Assembly: GCA_019246665.1 (NCBI GenBank)
Contig: JAFAQA010000263.1
Span: 1 to 57,484, forward strand
DNA: 57,484 nt
Source: Hyphomicrobiales bacterium
Lineage (GTDB): Bacteria; Pseudomonadota; Alphaproteobacteria; Rhizobiales; Beijerinckiaceae
Reading direction: 5' to 3'
Under the pieces are notes generated by a model that saw nothing but the letters and a program-made list of their open reading frames with translations, was not told where the DNA came from and ran no database searches. Positions 25,370-35,624 of the stretch are shown here, in pieces (position 1 is the stretch's first letter; each line of letters starts with the position of its first letter). The position numbers were made by a program, and so were the translations under genes.

Positions 25370-26548
25370 ATGGGGCGGCGTATAAGCGGTTGGCTTGGCT
25401 GCGGGGTGGTGGCTGGTCTGTTGTTCGGGACGACGACACTGGCTCAGGCACAGTTCCTGGTGATCGGCGATGACAACAAACTTCACTGGGACGATGCGGG
25501 CAAGCCGGTCTTCACCGAACCTGGCAAGGACGAGGTCGTGATCGTCGATATCAAGAACCGGGAAGACCCGAAAATCGTCGCTTCCCTGCCATTGATCAAC
25601 ACGGTCGTGGGTCCGCCGACCAACCTCGCCATCACGCCTGACGAGAGCTTGGCGCTGGTCGCCAATTCGCTCGCTTATCAGCAGGACGGTGCCGGCTGGA
25701 AGGGAGTTCCGGACAACAAGCTGTTCGTCATCGATCTCAAAAGCACGCCGCCCAAGCTGGTCGGAACCGTCGATGTGGGCAAGCAGCCATCCGGCTTGGC
25801 CGTCAACAAGAGCGGCAATCTTCTTCTCATCGCCAATCGCGCGGATTCCAGCGTGAGCGTCCTCACGATCAAAGGCCAGGAGGTGAAGCTCCTCGATACG
25901 ATTGCGATGGGTGATCCGGTGGCGGCCGTTGCCTTCACGCCGGATGGCAAGCATGGACTCGCCGCCAAGAACACGGTGAACAAGGTTTCGCTTCTCGACG
26001 TGGATGGCGAGAAGGTCACTTATGACAAGAAGGACCTCTCCGTCGGCCCTTATCCTTACAATGTGCAGGTGACCGCGGATGGTCGCTTCGCGCTCACCGC
26101 TAATCAAGGCAATGGCGGGGTTGCGGATGGCGGGGCAGGGTCGGTCACCGTCATCGATCTCAAGGCGACGCCTCCGCATGTCGTCGATTACGTCGGCATC
26201 AATCCAGTGCCGGAAGGTCTCGACGTGAGCCCGCGCGGCAACCTCGCCGTGGCGCTTGCGTTGAATGGCAGCGGCGCCGTGCCCAAGGGCGTTTGGTACG
26301 CGCATCCGAAGACGATAATCGAGGTGCTCTCGACCGCTACCGGCAAGGTGCGCAAGGTCAGCTCGGTCAATGCCGGTGGGCTCGCCGAGGGCGTCGCCTT
26401 CAGCCCGGACGGCAAATATCTCTACGCCGCGAATTTCAACGACAACAACGTGCAGATCTATCGAGTGAACGGCGATAAGATCGTGGACACGGGCAAGTCC
26501 TTGAAGCTTCCCGGCCACCCGGCATCCATGCGCTCGAGCGTGCCCTGA
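25370..26548 (+). CDS. Secreted YncE/YVTN-type beta-propeller protein
   Basis: This 392-aa protein begins with a Sec signal (MGRRISGWLGCGVVAGLLFG ... AQAQ) and continues with repeated propeller blades: NLAITPDESLALVANS, GLAVNKSGNLLLIANR, AVAFTPDGKHGLAAKN, NVQVTADGRFALTANQ, GLDVSPRGNLAVALAL and GVAFSPDGKYLYAANF. That makes it a 6- to 7-bladed periplasmic protein of the lactonase / YncE group. GGAGG 9 bp upstream decides the ATG at 25370. No redox or metal site is obvious. Stand-alone gene; role unknown. Confidence 0.87.
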   Translation: MGRRISGWLGCGVVAGLLFGTTTLAQAQFLVIGDDNKLHWDDAGKPVFTEPGKDEVVIVDIKNREDPKIVASLPLINTVVGPPTNLAITPDESLALVANSLAYQQDGAGWKGVPDNKLFVIDLKSTPPKLVGTVDVGKQPSGLAVNKSGNLLLIANRADSSVSVLTIKGQEVKLLDTIAMGDPVAAVAFTPDGKHGLAAKNTVNKVSLLDVDGEKVTYDKKDLSVGPYPYNVQVTADGRFALTANQGNGGVADGGAGSVTVIDLKATPPHVVDYVGINPVPEGLDVSPRGNLAVALALNGSGAVPKGVWYAHPKTIIEVLSTATGKVRKVSSVNAGGLAEGVAFSPDGKYLYAANFNDNNVQIYRVNGDKIVDTGKSLKLPGHPASMRSSVP

Positions 26549-26629
26549 GGGGTCCAGCGGCACCTCGCCTTCGGACCGGAACCGGCCAGCCGCGACAGCA
26601 GGGCACGTCCAAAGGGCGCGACCCAGTCG

Positions 26630-27103
26630 TCACTGCGCCATTGATCCGTAGCCTCGCGCCATAGCCGCCGCGAAGGCGGGAATGAGCGCGAAGGCTGCCG
26701 CCTCGGCCCACAGGAAGCGTCTGACCTTGACGATGTCGGCTGGCGCCGGCGCGAATGCGGCATCGCCAGCCAGCGCCCGCCGCCAGCGAATGATCCGCAT
26801 CGTCGGCGCTATCGACAGCAGACCGACGGCACCAAAGGCGGCCATCTTTGCCCAGAAGAACATGTTGACGGAATAATAGGCCCAGCCCTTCGCGGCGAAG
26901 ATCGCGCGCGAAAATCCGACCACGATGATCGCTCCGGCAAGGATGCCGTACCATGCATCGACGCGCGCGAGCCTCACAAAGTCTTCCCGTGTCATGCCAA
27001 GTCGGATCACACCGACCTCGAATGCGAGAATGCCGGCAAGTGAGAAAATCAGCAGATGATGCGCAATTGCGAGCGTCAGATCGGTCGTCGCGAAATCCGG
27101 CAT
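26630..27103 (-). CDS. DUF2214 family membrane protein
   Basis: This 157-aa, four-helix inner-membrane protein (helices near 10-30, 48-68, 78-98 and 133-150) contains HHLLIFSLAGILAFE at the start and the family pattern ARVDAWYGILAGAII. WAKMAAFGAVGLLSIAPT and IIRWRRAL follow. Length and motifs fit DUF2214, whose function is unknown. GGAGGG upstream supports the start. It converges on the beta-propeller gene. Confidence 0.85.
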   Translation of the reverse strand: MPDFATTDLTLAIAHHLLIFSLAGILAFEVGVIRLGMTREDFVRLARVDAWYGILAGAIIVVGFSRAIFAAKGWAYYSVNMFFWAKMAAFGAVGLLSIAPTMRIIRWRRALAGDAAFAPAPADIVKVRRFLWAEAAAFALIPAFAAAMARGYGSMAQ

Positions 27104-27229
27104 ATGACCCTCCGATTTTCATGGCGTTCCATCGAAATCGAATATTGTGCGCGCGCCCGTAATGTCGTTCCTATCGTGCCTCGCGCAGGATCTGTGGCCC
27201 CAAGCGCCACGATGGCGCAGGCGAGCCGC

Positions 27230-28039
27230 TCAGGCGAGCTTCGGATAACCGAGTTCTTCCGCCCTTCTCTCGTATTCGAGAATGGTTCGGTAGTTCTCTT
27301 CATCGGCCGGCACAACGCCTGAAAGAAAAAGCGCCTTGCGGGTCGCCTCGAGAGCAGGAGCTGCGAGAGCCCCGACGAGCGCTCGGCGCAGCGCATCGAT
27401 GGTCGCCTCGTTCGTGGAGCGTGCCGTGACGAAGGGAAGGGCGGGACTCGGCGCGCTTCGTGCGAAAATGCGCGTCTTCGCGACGGCGTCAGGACGATGG
27501 CGCGTGAGGAGTGCATGGGTCACGCAATCGATCGCCGCGGCATCGGCGCGCTCTTCGCCGACACGAGCCAGGCTTTCCGCGTGGCTGCCCGTCTCGACGA
27601 TCTCGCCGAGAAAACGGCCGTCCTCCGCGAAAGGAGCAAAAGCGAGGCGCGGCAAATTCATCCCCGTGTTGGAATCCCAGGAATTGAGCGCGAAGCGGGC
27701 GCCGCGTAAATCGGTGAGTTCATTCAGGGGGGACTCCATGGGTGCGACAATGAAACTGCAATGCGTTCCCGCTCCGCAACCTGGCGCATCGTAAAGCGGC
27801 GTCGCGAAGATGCGAAGGTTGCCGTGATGCTCGTGCAGCGCCGGATAGCCGCAGCTTTGCCCGAAAAGAAGCTCGGGATTTCGCCAGCTTTCGTGAGGGG
27901 TGAGATCGGGCGAGAGCATGAGCGGCACATCGGCAAGCCCGTCATCACGGAGCCTTCGCGCCACCGCGCTCCAAAGCTTTTCGACCGCCGGCCTGATTTC
28001 CGGAAGATCGTACATCCCCAGATGAGCGATCGCGCTCAT
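27230..28039 (-). CDS. PhnD-like phosphate/phosphonate-type binding protein without signal peptide
   Basis: This 269-aa protein of the PhnD-like periplasmic-binding fold has GQSCGYPALHEHHGNLRIFA, then SFIVAPMESPLNELTDLRGAR and ADAAAIDCVTHALL. It lacks a signal sequence from the preferred ATG (28037-28039, MSAIAHLGMYDLPEI). A longer open frame upstream is charged and would not make one either. No permease or ATPase gene is adjacent. Such orphan, cytoplasmic PhnD-like proteins exist but have no agreed role. Confidence 0.78.
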   Translation of the reverse strand: MSAIAHLGMYDLPEIRPAVEKLWSAVARRLRDDGLADVPLMLSPDLTPHESWRNPELLFGQSCGYPALHEHHGNLRIFATPLYDAPGCGAGTHCSFIVAPMESPLNELTDLRGARFALNSWDSNTGMNLPRLAFAPFAEDGRFLGEIVETGSHAESLARVGEERADAAAIDCVTHALLTRHRPDAVAKTRIFARSAPSPALPFVTARSTNEATIDALRRALVGALAAPALEATRKALFLSGVVPADEENYRTILEYERRAEELGYPKLA

Positions 28040-28130
28040 AGGGAAAGTAAAGCGATTCTTCTCATGAGCTGAAAGTATCAGGCGACTGGGACCGCGCAAA
28101 TCATCCGCACTTTTCGCGTGTTCCCCAGGC

Positions 28131-28173
28131 CGAAACGAAAAGGGCTCGGCGCCTTTTACGTCGCCGAGCCCTT
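28131..28173 (-). terminator. Rho-independent terminator of the DUF1236 gene
   Basis: A perfect 12-bp stem, AAGGGCTCGGCG (28140-28151) with CGCCGAGCCCTT (28162-28173), closes a 10-nt loop. On the minus strand it is followed by TTCGTTTC, giving CCCTTTTCGTTT. It begins 32 bp past the stop of the DUF1236 gene. It is the best terminator in the window. Confidence 0.85.
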
Positions 28174-28204
28174 CCTGCTTACGCTTCAATGTGCGTCAGG
28201 CTGA

Positions 28205-28708
28205 TCAATCAATCTCGACGATCCGGTGCGAGTGACGGTTCACCACGACGCGTTGGTTGTTGACCATCGCGTAACCGAAACGCCGGTCACCCGGGATCGC
28301 ATAAAGCCCGATGCCTGTTGGCCACCTCTCCCCGATCGAGAACTGGCCCTCATAGGGAACGGAAGGCACGCTCTCGGACATCACATATTCGTGGACGGGG
28401 CCCGGTATCAACGTGGTTCCGGCTGTCCCGCCGACGACGCCGCCCACCACGGCACCAACAGGTCCGCCCACCGCGGCGCCGACGGCGGCGCCGCCAACCA
28501 CGCCCGGGAGAGTCCCCCCGCCCAAGCTCGGCGCAGGCTCCGCATAGGTACCATTGGGTGGCGTGCCGGCCCCATAAAGATTGCCATAGTTGTTGCCTGT
28601 CCATCCCGCCTGGCTTTCATTCGGGCGTGGATAGTTTTGGCCCTGCGCGAAGGCCGGCACGGAGGCCAAAAGCGCTGCGGCCACGGCGGCCGTTCGAAGA
28701 GTGATCAT
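28205..28708 (-). CDS. Secreted DUF1236 domain protein
   Basis: This 167-aa protein starts with a Sec signal (RTAAVAAALLASVPAFAQGQ). The mature part has a glycine/valine-rich hydrophobic segment (VVGGAAVGAAVGGPVGAVVG and on), like glycine-zipper regions, and ends with a DUF1236 module: GLYAIPGDRRFGYAMVNNQR, then VVVNRHSHRIVEID. The family is nearly confined to Hyphomicrobiales. AAGGAGAA before the ATG predicts high expression, and a strong terminator follows. Probably a periplasmic or outer-surface protein of unknown role. Confidence 0.87.
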   Translation of the reverse strand: MITLRTAAVAAALLASVPAFAQGQNYPRPNESQAGWTGNNYGNLYGAGTPPNGTYAEPAPSLGGGTLPGVVGGAAVGAAVGGPVGAVVGGVVGGTAGTTLIPGPVHEYVMSESVPSVPYEGQFSIGERWPTGIGLYAIPGDRRFGYAMVNNQRVVVNRHSHRIVEID

Positions 28709-28921
28709 CGTTCATTCTCCTTTCCTGCCTGCCGTTTCATCCGACAGATGCCACGAAAACGAAGTATGGAGCGATGGGTTCCCCATTTATTTACGTCCAT
28801 TGTCGTCGCAATTTGCCTTTGAAATGAAGCAATTGTGCCAAATTTCTTCCCGTGTCAGAGGCGAGCTCTGGCGGCCCTGCAGCACGAGGGTGAACCCCAC
28901 AAAAATCGGGAAGTCGGGAAA

Positions 28922-30085
28922 TCAAGCGCGCTTTCGGCTCGCCAAATACCGGCGCATCCACTCTGAGAAGCGCTCCACGTCTTCTTCATCGTTGAAGACG
29001 TGGGGGCTCAGGCGCAGAAAATCGTGCCGCGCGCTGACAAAGATGCCGGCGTGCTCCATCTCGCGTGCGATCTCGGCAGCGCCTGCTTTCGGCAGGCGAA
29101 ACCCGAGAATGTGCGGTGCGCGCAAATGGCCCGGCGCCGTGTCGATGCCAAATTCCATGAGACGTCCGGCGAGAAGATCTGTCAGCATGCGTAGCCGCAC
29201 CTGGATCTCTGTCACCTCCCAGGCATGGATCAGCTCGAGACATGCACGTGCCATGGGAATGGTGATGAAGCTGTCGCGCTCGCCTCGGTCGAAGCGCCGC
29301 GCTCCGTCGAGATAGGGAAGCGCCTCGACGGAACTCTTCGTCGCCGAGTCATATGATTTCCGATTGAAGCCATGCTCCTCGAGCGGGCGCCCGCCTTGCC
29401 ATTGCGGTGCGACGTACAGGAAGGCGAGCCCGTAAGGGCCGAGCAGCCATTTGTAGACCGGAAACATCAGGTAATCGGGCCGCAGCTCGGAGACGTCGAG
29501 CGACATCACGCCGGCGGCTTGCGTCGCGTCCATCAGCACGGCGGCGCGGCGACGGTGCAGCTCGGGAACGATGCGGGAGAGCCCGACGAGGCTGCCATCG
29601 GTCCAGTGAAGCGGAGTGAGAGCGGCAAGACCGATTGGCGGCGCGCCTTGGTCGTCGATGCGCTCGAGCACGGCGGTCGTCCAATCGCCGTTCTTCGGCC
29701 GCATCACAATATCGAGATGCATGCCGGTCGAGCGCGCGAACGACGTGAGTGCGAGATGGAGCGAAGAGTGCTCGCCCTCGAGAAGGAGAACGCGTGTTCC
29801 CGCCCGGAGGCGAAGATTGGCGAGCGCCGTCGCGATGCCATAGCTCGCCGCGCCGACGATGGCGATATCGTCAGCGCTCGCCCCGATGAGGCGCGCCGCT
29901 TCCTCGCGTGCCGCCTCGACGACGACATGGGCGGCCTGCGCATCGCGTCGCCACGGCCTCACCTTCTCGCCGACGCCTTTCTCGCCGGCCCTTTGGACCG
30001 GAGATGGGAGAGGAGAGTAGGAAGCGGAATTGAAAAAGACGACCTCGCGCTCAATCGCGAAGAGATGGCGTTGACAGCTCAGCAT
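28922..30085 (-). CDS. Class V aminotransferase (PLP-dependent, cysteine desulfurase-like fold)
   Basis: This 387-aa fold-type I PLP enzyme has VVFFNSASYSPLP at the start, HSS (106-108) for phosphate contacts, MDATQAAG with Asp186 to the pyridine nitrogen, and FPVYKWLLGPYG with Lys212 as the Schiff-base lysine. No Cys-bearing loop of IscS/SufS type is evident, so isopenicillin-epimerase-like or other class V chemistry is likelier than sulfur transfer. Single gene; no neighbour suggests the substrate. Confidence 0.86.
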   Translation of the reverse strand: MLSCQRHLFAIEREVVFFNSASYSPLPSPVQRAGEKGVGEKVRPWRRDAQAAHVVVEAAREEAARLIGASADDIAIVGAASYGIATALANLRLRAGTRVLLLEGEHSSLHLALTSFARSTGMHLDIVMRPKNGDWTTAVLERIDDQGAPPIGLAALTPLHWTDGSLVGLSRIVPELHRRRAAVLMDATQAAGVMSLDVSELRPDYLMFPVYKWLLGPYGLAFLYVAPQWQGGRPLEEHGFNRKSYDSATKSSVEALPYLDGARRFDRGERDSFITIPMARACLELIHAWEVTEIQVRLRMLTDLLAGRLMEFGIDTAPGHLRAPHILGFRLPKAGAAEIAREMEHAGIFVSARHDFLRLSPHVFNDEEDVERFSEWMRRYLASRKRA

Positions 30086-30160
30086 GGCCGGACCTTGGAC
30101 CGTGTTGCGTAGAGATGAGATCAGTAGCGTCAGGTCATCTTTTTGTTTTGCCGCCTGACC

Positions 30161-30197
30161 TTATCGGAAAAGTGGGGTCACTTTTGCGGGTCATGCT
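30161..30197. repeat. Intergenic palindromic element, copy 1 (AAAAGTGGGG type)
   Basis: AAAAGTG (30169-30175) and CACTTTT (30180-30186) form a hairpin, with GCGGGTCATGC to its right. The reverse complement of the element at 52180-52223 matches it over about 35 bp with few changes. Elements of this look (GATCATGC ... AAAAGTGG ... CCACTTTT) are abundant between genes in Hyphomicrobiales. This copy lies between hisG and the class V aminotransferase gene. Confidence 0.75.
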
Positions 30198-30248
30198 CTT
30201 AGACCAGGTTTTGATTGCAGACGTGCCGCCGATGCGGAACATCGCCGG

Positions 30249-31283
30249 TCATCCGGCGAGCTTGCTCGTTTCCGCCGGTCCGCGCGGCGCGCCAGACCTT
30301 TTCACCTCGTCGAGACGTGCCCTGAGCCTTTCCCAGAGAACGTTTGTCGCCGTGTAGACGAAGTCGAGCTCCTGGACGGTCACGCTCGTCGCGCCTTGCG
30401 CAATGAGCCAATCGCAAAACCCATGCGCCTCCTCACGCCGCACAAAAAAGCGTGAAGGTGTTCCGGTCCCGGATTCCGCACGCTTCGCTCCGAAATTCGG
30501 CGGCGGACGAGCGAGAGCCGTGCTCGCGGCAGAAGGCGCATCCACCCTGATTTCGCGCATGAACCGCGCCGTCTCTTCGGCCGTGACGCGTTGCAGGAGC
30601 GAGCGCGCCGCTTCCCGGTGAGCTGGCTCCCAAGCGGCGGTGAGCGAGGCGACAAGCTGGGCCTCGCTCTTCAGGATCGTGCCATCATCGAGCGTCTTCA
30701 AGGCATTCGCGGCGAGCGTCGCGCCCGTCGTCGTAATGTCGACGATGATCTCGGCCGCGCCTGAAGCTGGCGCGCCCTCCGTCGCTCCCGCGCTTTCCAC
30801 GATGCGATAATCGGCAAGCCCGTGCTCGCTGAAGAAGCGGCGCGTCAGATGTACATATTTGGTCGCCACGCGCATGCGTTGTCCGGTTCTGGCCCGCAAC
30901 GCAGCCGCGACATCGTCGAGATCGGCCATCGAGCGCACATCGATCCAGGCACGCGGGACGGCGACAACGACATCGGCATGGCCGAAGCCGAGAGGCGCGA
31001 GAAAGGCAAGCTTGCGCGCGGCGTCGGTCACGGTCTCGTGCACCAGATCCGCACCTGTGACGCCGAGATGCGCGCCTCCGCTGGCGAGCTGCGTCGTGAT
31101 TTCGGAGGCTGAGAGGAACAGGATCTCGATGTTCTCGACGCCGTCGAAAGCGCCGCGATAATCGCGCAACCCCCCTTGGCGCGTGAGGTGCAATCCGGCG
31201 CGCGCGAAGAACGCATCGGCCCGCTCTTGCAGCCGGCCCTTGGAGGGAACGGCGACGACGAGCCGATTGAGCGAGGGCTTCAT
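30249..31283 (-). CDS. hisG: ATP phosphoribosyltransferase, catalytic subunit
   Basis: This 344-aa protein catalyses the first step of histidine synthesis (ATP + PRPP). VVAVPSKGRLQERADAFF starts the domain, and AAEIIVDITTTGATLAANAL is the PRPP-binding loop. It is longer than short HisG proteins (about 210-230 aa) but fits the alphaproteobacterial type, which still pairs with HisZ. The C-terminal part (FFVRREEAHGFCDWLIAQGA) is the extra region. It overlaps hisZ by 4 bp (31280-31283), so the subunits are co-translated. Confidence 0.92.
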   Translation of the reverse strand: MKPSLNRLVVAVPSKGRLQERADAFFARAGLHLTRQGGLRDYRGAFDGVENIEILFLSASEITTQLASGGAHLGVTGADLVHETVTDAARKLAFLAPLGFGHADVVVAVPRAWIDVRSMADLDDVAAALRARTGQRMRVATKYVHLTRRFFSEHGLADYRIVESAGATEGAPASGAAEIIVDITTTGATLAANALKTLDDGTILKSEAQLVASLTAAWEPAHREAARSLLQRVTAEETARFMREIRVDAPSAASTALARPPPNFGAKRAESGTGTPSRFFVRREEAHGFCDWLIAQGATSVTVQELDFVYTATNVLWERLRARLDEVKRSGAPRGPAETSKLAG

Positions 31284-32503
31284 GGCGCCTCCGTTGAGCT
31301 CGCGTGCCGAGCGGCGCCTTGCCCTTGGGTCGTCACGCGATCGAGCCAGATCGAGCAGCCGACCGCCGGCACGTCCTCGGCAGCGCCAAGCCGGCGCAGC
31401 AAGCCGTCATAGCGCCCACCACCGACGAGCGGCCTCGCGTCTGCAAGCCCCGCCTTTCTGATCTCGAAGACGAAGCCGGTGTAGTAGTCGAGGTTGCGAC
31501 CGAACCCCGCCGAGAAGCGCAAGCTCGTCAAATCGATGCCGCGCGCTTCCATGAAGCCGTTGCGGATGTCGACCGTCTCGATGGCACGCCCGAGGTCGAG
31601 CTTCGCCTCGGCGGCGAGCGCGCGCAAATCATCGGCGGCCTCATCAGGGTGGCCGGCGATGGCGAGAAACCGCTCCAGGATTCGCATTTGCTCTTCCGAA
31701 AGGCCGGAAGGCTCGTTTGAGGCTTGTTCGAGAAAGCGCGCCGCGATCTGATGAGCCGAGCGCCCGCTGATCGTCGAGATGCCGGCGATATTGAGAATGT
31801 CCTCGACGAAATGTCTGGCCGCGGCGGGGTCTTGCCCTTGAAGAGCGGCGAGCAAGCCCGCATGGCTTTGAGCGGTTCCGGGCGAGCCGAGCGCGGCGAG
31901 AGCGCGCATCCCCGTCTTGCCCGCCGCATAGGCTCGCCGCAAGCGCCGCGCGGTCGAGCCGGAGAGCCGCATGGCATCGAGAAGGGCACTGAACACGCCA
32001 ACGTCGCCGACGAGCGTGGCGACGTCACCGGCGGACATCTCGCGCAAGGCTTCGAGTGCGAGATCGAGGATTTCAGCATCCGCGGCCTCACGGTCGGGGC
32101 GTCCGAAATCCTCGACGCCGCTTTGCGTGAATTCGTTGGTCTCTCCGTCACGGAAACGAAATACCGGGCCGAGATACGCGTAGGCTGCCGAGAGCGGGCT
32201 GTCCGGGCGCTCGAGATGCCAACGTGAAACGGGAATCGTGTATTCGGGCCGAAGGCACAATTCGCGGCCATCGGCATCCCCGGTCACGAACATCCGCCTG
32301 CGCAAATCCTCGCCCGACAGCTCGAGGAAAGGCTCGAGCGGCTGTAGCACGGGGGGCTCGACCCGGGCGAAGCCGCGCCGCGCGAAAAGCTCCAAGAGCT
32401 TCGTCGCGAGGTTCGATGGCGGCGCATCAGGATGCGCCATATCGGTCGCGGGAGCGACGTCCCCGGTTCGCGGCCTCGCAATCGTGGGATCGGAAGTCAC
32501 CAT
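31280..32503 (-). CDS. hisZ: ATP phosphoribosyltransferase regulatory subunit HisZ
   Basis: This 407-aa histidyl-tRNA-synthetase-like paralogue without tRNA charging function shows the class II core motifs: RRMFVTGDADGRELCLRPEYT (motif 2-like), and GFGRNLDYYTGFVFEI followed by VGGGRYDGLLRRLG near the C-terminus. It forms the hetero-octamer with HisG and carries histidine feedback. First gene of the hisZ-hisG pair. Confidence 0.92.
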   Translation of the reverse strand: MVTSDPTIARPRTGDVAPATDMAHPDAPPSNLATKLLELFARRGFARVEPPVLQPLEPFLELSGEDLRRRMFVTGDADGRELCLRPEYTIPVSRWHLERPDSPLSAAYAYLGPVFRFRDGETNEFTQSGVEDFGRPDREAADAEILDLALEALREMSAGDVATLVGDVGVFSALLDAMRLSGSTARRLRRAYAAGKTGMRALAALGSPGTAQSHAGLLAALQGQDPAAARHFVEDILNIAGISTISGRSAHQIAARFLEQASNEPSGLSEEQMRILERFLAIAGHPDEAADDLRALAAEAKLDLGRAIETVDIRNGFMEARGIDLTSLRFSAGFGRNLDYYTGFVFEIRKAGLADARPLVGGGRYDGLLRRLGAAEDVPAVGCSIWLDRVTTQGQGAARHASSTEAP

Positions 32504-32680
32504 GGTGTGGGAGATTCGGCAACTCTCAGTTAAGCTTCGGGTCGCCGCTCATAGCCCAGAGGTGCCTCGTTGGCGACCGCTTTCCACGAAAGCGCTTAAC
32601 GCAATCTCCCCCGAGATCCCATTGCGGAACTTGGACATGGCGACGAGCAGTTTCGAGCCTCATCTCGTGCCTCGAGGCGC

Positions 32681-33115
32681 TCAGCGCTCCTTACCCTCGT
32701 GAAAGGTCCACCATTTATGGGCCGAAAAGCTCCAGATCAGCACGAGACCCGTCGTCAGGAATTGCGCGGGCAAATAGGGCAGGGTCCAACGTTCGACGAG
32801 GAGATGCATCGCGGCCCAGGTCAGCAGGAAGCCGACCCCAGCGACGATAGCGAAGCGCCACACCGCCTCCTGATGCGGGCGTTCGCTTCGATAAGTGTGG
32901 CGGCGGTTGAGAACATAGGAGACGAGCCCACCTGCCACATAACCGCAAAGCGTCGCGGGCACTGGGGCGAGCACTTCCCCCTGCACCAGGCCGATCAGCG
33001 TCCCGTAATGGAAAATCGCCGCCGCGATGCCGGCCCCGCCGAAGGCCAAGAACTGCCGGACCGGGTGAGTTCCCCAGGGAGGAGACACCGCTCGCAGTTT
33101 CTCGCCCGCGCTCAT
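32681..33115 (-). CDS. GtrA family membrane protein
   Basis: This 144-aa, four-helix membrane protein of the GtrA family begins PVRQFLAFGGAGIAAAIFHYG and includes GYVAGGLVSYVLNRRHTYRS, the family hallmark (NR.wtF-like), and ends SFSAHKWWTFHEGKER. GtrA proteins are thought to flip undecaprenyl-linked sugars or otherwise support cell-surface polysaccharide synthesis. The ATG at 33113-33115 is preferred (AGGGG upstream) over a longer open frame. No glycosyltransferase partner is adjacent. Confidence 0.85.
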   Translation of the reverse strand: MSAGEKLRAVSPPWGTHPVRQFLAFGGAGIAAAIFHYGTLIGLVQGEVLAPVPATLCGYVAGGLVSYVLNRRHTYRSERPHQEAVWRFAIVAGVGFLLTWAAMHLLVERWTLPYLPAQFLTTGLVLIWSFSAHKWWTFHEGKER

Positions 33116-33240
33116 GCGCCCCTCTAGCGGTCGGGTGCCGCAAGACGCAAGTCGAAAGGGCTTTGCGGCGGGACAAGGGCTAATCACTACGCCCGAAGAA
33201 ATCGAGGCGAAACGCGACGCGAATGGCACGAATGCGTTGA

Positions 33241-34536
<1,296 letters not shown>

Positions 34537-34676
34537 GTGAACGAGCGTAAAGGGTGAGAAAGGCTCCTATTCGAGTCTTTCACTGCTCCCTGGCCCTTAA
34601 GCCGATCCGGCAAATCGGACACGCTCAAAAGAATGTGCCTTCACGCAGTGACGCCGGGTGAGGGGGACTTTTGACT

Positions 34677-34740
34677 GCCCCCCATCCGTCGGCCGCTGAC
34701 GCGGCCCGCACCGTCTCCCGCAAAGGGAGAACGAGGGGGC
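34677..34740 (+). repeat. Double-hairpin intergenic repeat, copy A
   Basis: GGCCGC-TGAC-GCGGCC (34691-34706) is followed by CGCACCG and then TCTCCC-GCAAA-GGGAGA (34714-34730). Both are enclosed by GCCCCC (34677-34682) and GGGGGC (34735-34740). The layout, hairpin 1 - ACCG - hairpin 2 with TCTCCCGC, is shared with copies at 35625 and 43950. It lies downstream of both aspartate aminotransferase and vapC, which converge. Confidence 0.75.
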
Positions 34741-34776
34741 TTTATTTCTTCCAAATTGGCCTTCACCACGCAATTC

Positions 34777-35211
34777 TCACGGCTCGCCTTTCATTTCCTC
34801 AATCTCGCTCCGCAACGGCCCGAGCAGTTTCACTTTTTCAAGCCGCGCCGCTTGCGCGAGCTTTCTGTCGAGGGTCGCAAGCGCGCGGCCCTCGTGCGCG
34901 GCGAGAGCCAGATAGCTCGCATCATAGCCCGTCAGGCGATGCTTGGTGGCGAGGTCGAGGACCAAGCGGTCGCTGCCAGAACCGGCATCTTCCAACGACA
35001 AGTTACGTAATTGCGCCATCGAGAATGCGGCATCACCCGATTTAAGGCGTCCCCGCCGCTCGGCTATCAAGAAAAGGTTGCGCGTCTCGAACCAGAACAG
35101 CGAGGGTACGCGGCCGGGCGCTCGGCCGAGATGGGCCATGAGCCTATCGGCCAACTCATTTTGCTCATCCGGCAGGAACCAGGCCGCCGCCATCGATGAA
35201 TCGACCACCAT
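34777..35211 (-). CDS. vapC: PIN-domain toxin VapC
   Basis: This 144-aa PIN-domain ribonuclease has the acidic quartet visible: Asp4 (MVVDSSMAAAWFLPDE), Glu in FWFETRNLF, Asp in LTGYDASYLALA and the C-terminal Asp in LATLDRKL. VapC toxins cleave tRNA or rRNA when free of antitoxin. Its ATG (35209-35211) overlaps the vapB stop as TGATG, the normal antitoxin-toxin coupling. It is flanked by two direct copies of a double-hairpin repeat. Confidence 0.9.
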   Translation of the reverse strand: MVVDSSMAAAWFLPDEQNELADRLMAHLGRAPGRVPSLFWFETRNLFLIAERRGRLKSGDAAFSMAQLRNLSLEDAGSGSDRLVLDLATKHRLTGYDASYLALAAHEGRALATLDRKLAQAARLEKVKLLGPLRSEIEEMKGEP

Positions 35212-35453
35212 CAAAACCGGCGCCCTTCATCGCGCCAAGCCAAGATCTCGTCGATCGTCGTCTTGCGACGACTGGCTCGTGCCGCTTTGATTTCCGCAAT
35301 AACGGATTGCAAGTCCTTCTCGTGGCGAATGCGGCTCAGCTTGGCGATGGGCTCCTTGCCGCGCGCAATGATCACCTCTTCGCCAGCTTCGACTCTGGCC
35401 AGCAATTCCGATAGGTGGGTTTTGGCTTCGCCAACCTTTACGGTGATCGTCAT
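35211..35453 (-). CDS. vapB: Phd/YefM-type antitoxin (VapB)
   Basis: This 80-aa antitoxin has the N-terminal Phd/YefM DNA-binding fold (VKVGEAKTHLSELLARVEAG, then EEVIIARGKEPIAKL) and a charged C-terminal half (KAARASRRKTTIDEILAWRD) that should wrap the toxin. It precedes and overlaps vapC. It would neutralise the toxin and, with it, repress its own promoter; a candidate site lies just upstream. Confidence 0.9.
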   Translation of the reverse strand: MTITVKVGEAKTHLSELLARVEAGEEVIIARGKEPIAKLSRIRHEKDLQSVIAEIKAARASRRKTTIDEILAWRDEGRRF

Positions 35454-35501
35454 GCTCGGACCTTGTCTGTCATGGGTTCACGCCTGTGTGCGGACGTCTT
35501 C

Positions 35502-35541
35502 CATATGATCATGAAATTGGCTTGGTCAAGCATTGGCCAAG
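35502..35541 (-). promoter_or_regulatory. Candidate vapBC promoter and operator
   Basis: On the minus strand TTGACC (35524-35529) stands 16 bp before CATATG (35502-35507), a usable though weak -35/-10 pair about 50-75 bp upstream of vapB. CTTGG (35521-35525) and CCAAG (35537-35541) form an inverted repeat that covers the -35 box, where VapBC autorepression would act. Confidence 0.4.
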
Positions 35542-35624
35542 TCAGCATGCGAAGGGCTCCGGGGCCGAGTCCCAATTTCAAGGCTCCACGAGAATTGTCG
35601 AGTGACGCGTCGCCACCCTGATCC

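Noticed and set aside
25274-26563. 429-codon minus-strand open frame over the beta-propeller gene.
   Set aside because: Antisense shadow; the plus strand has a signal peptide, propeller repeats and a strong ribosome site.
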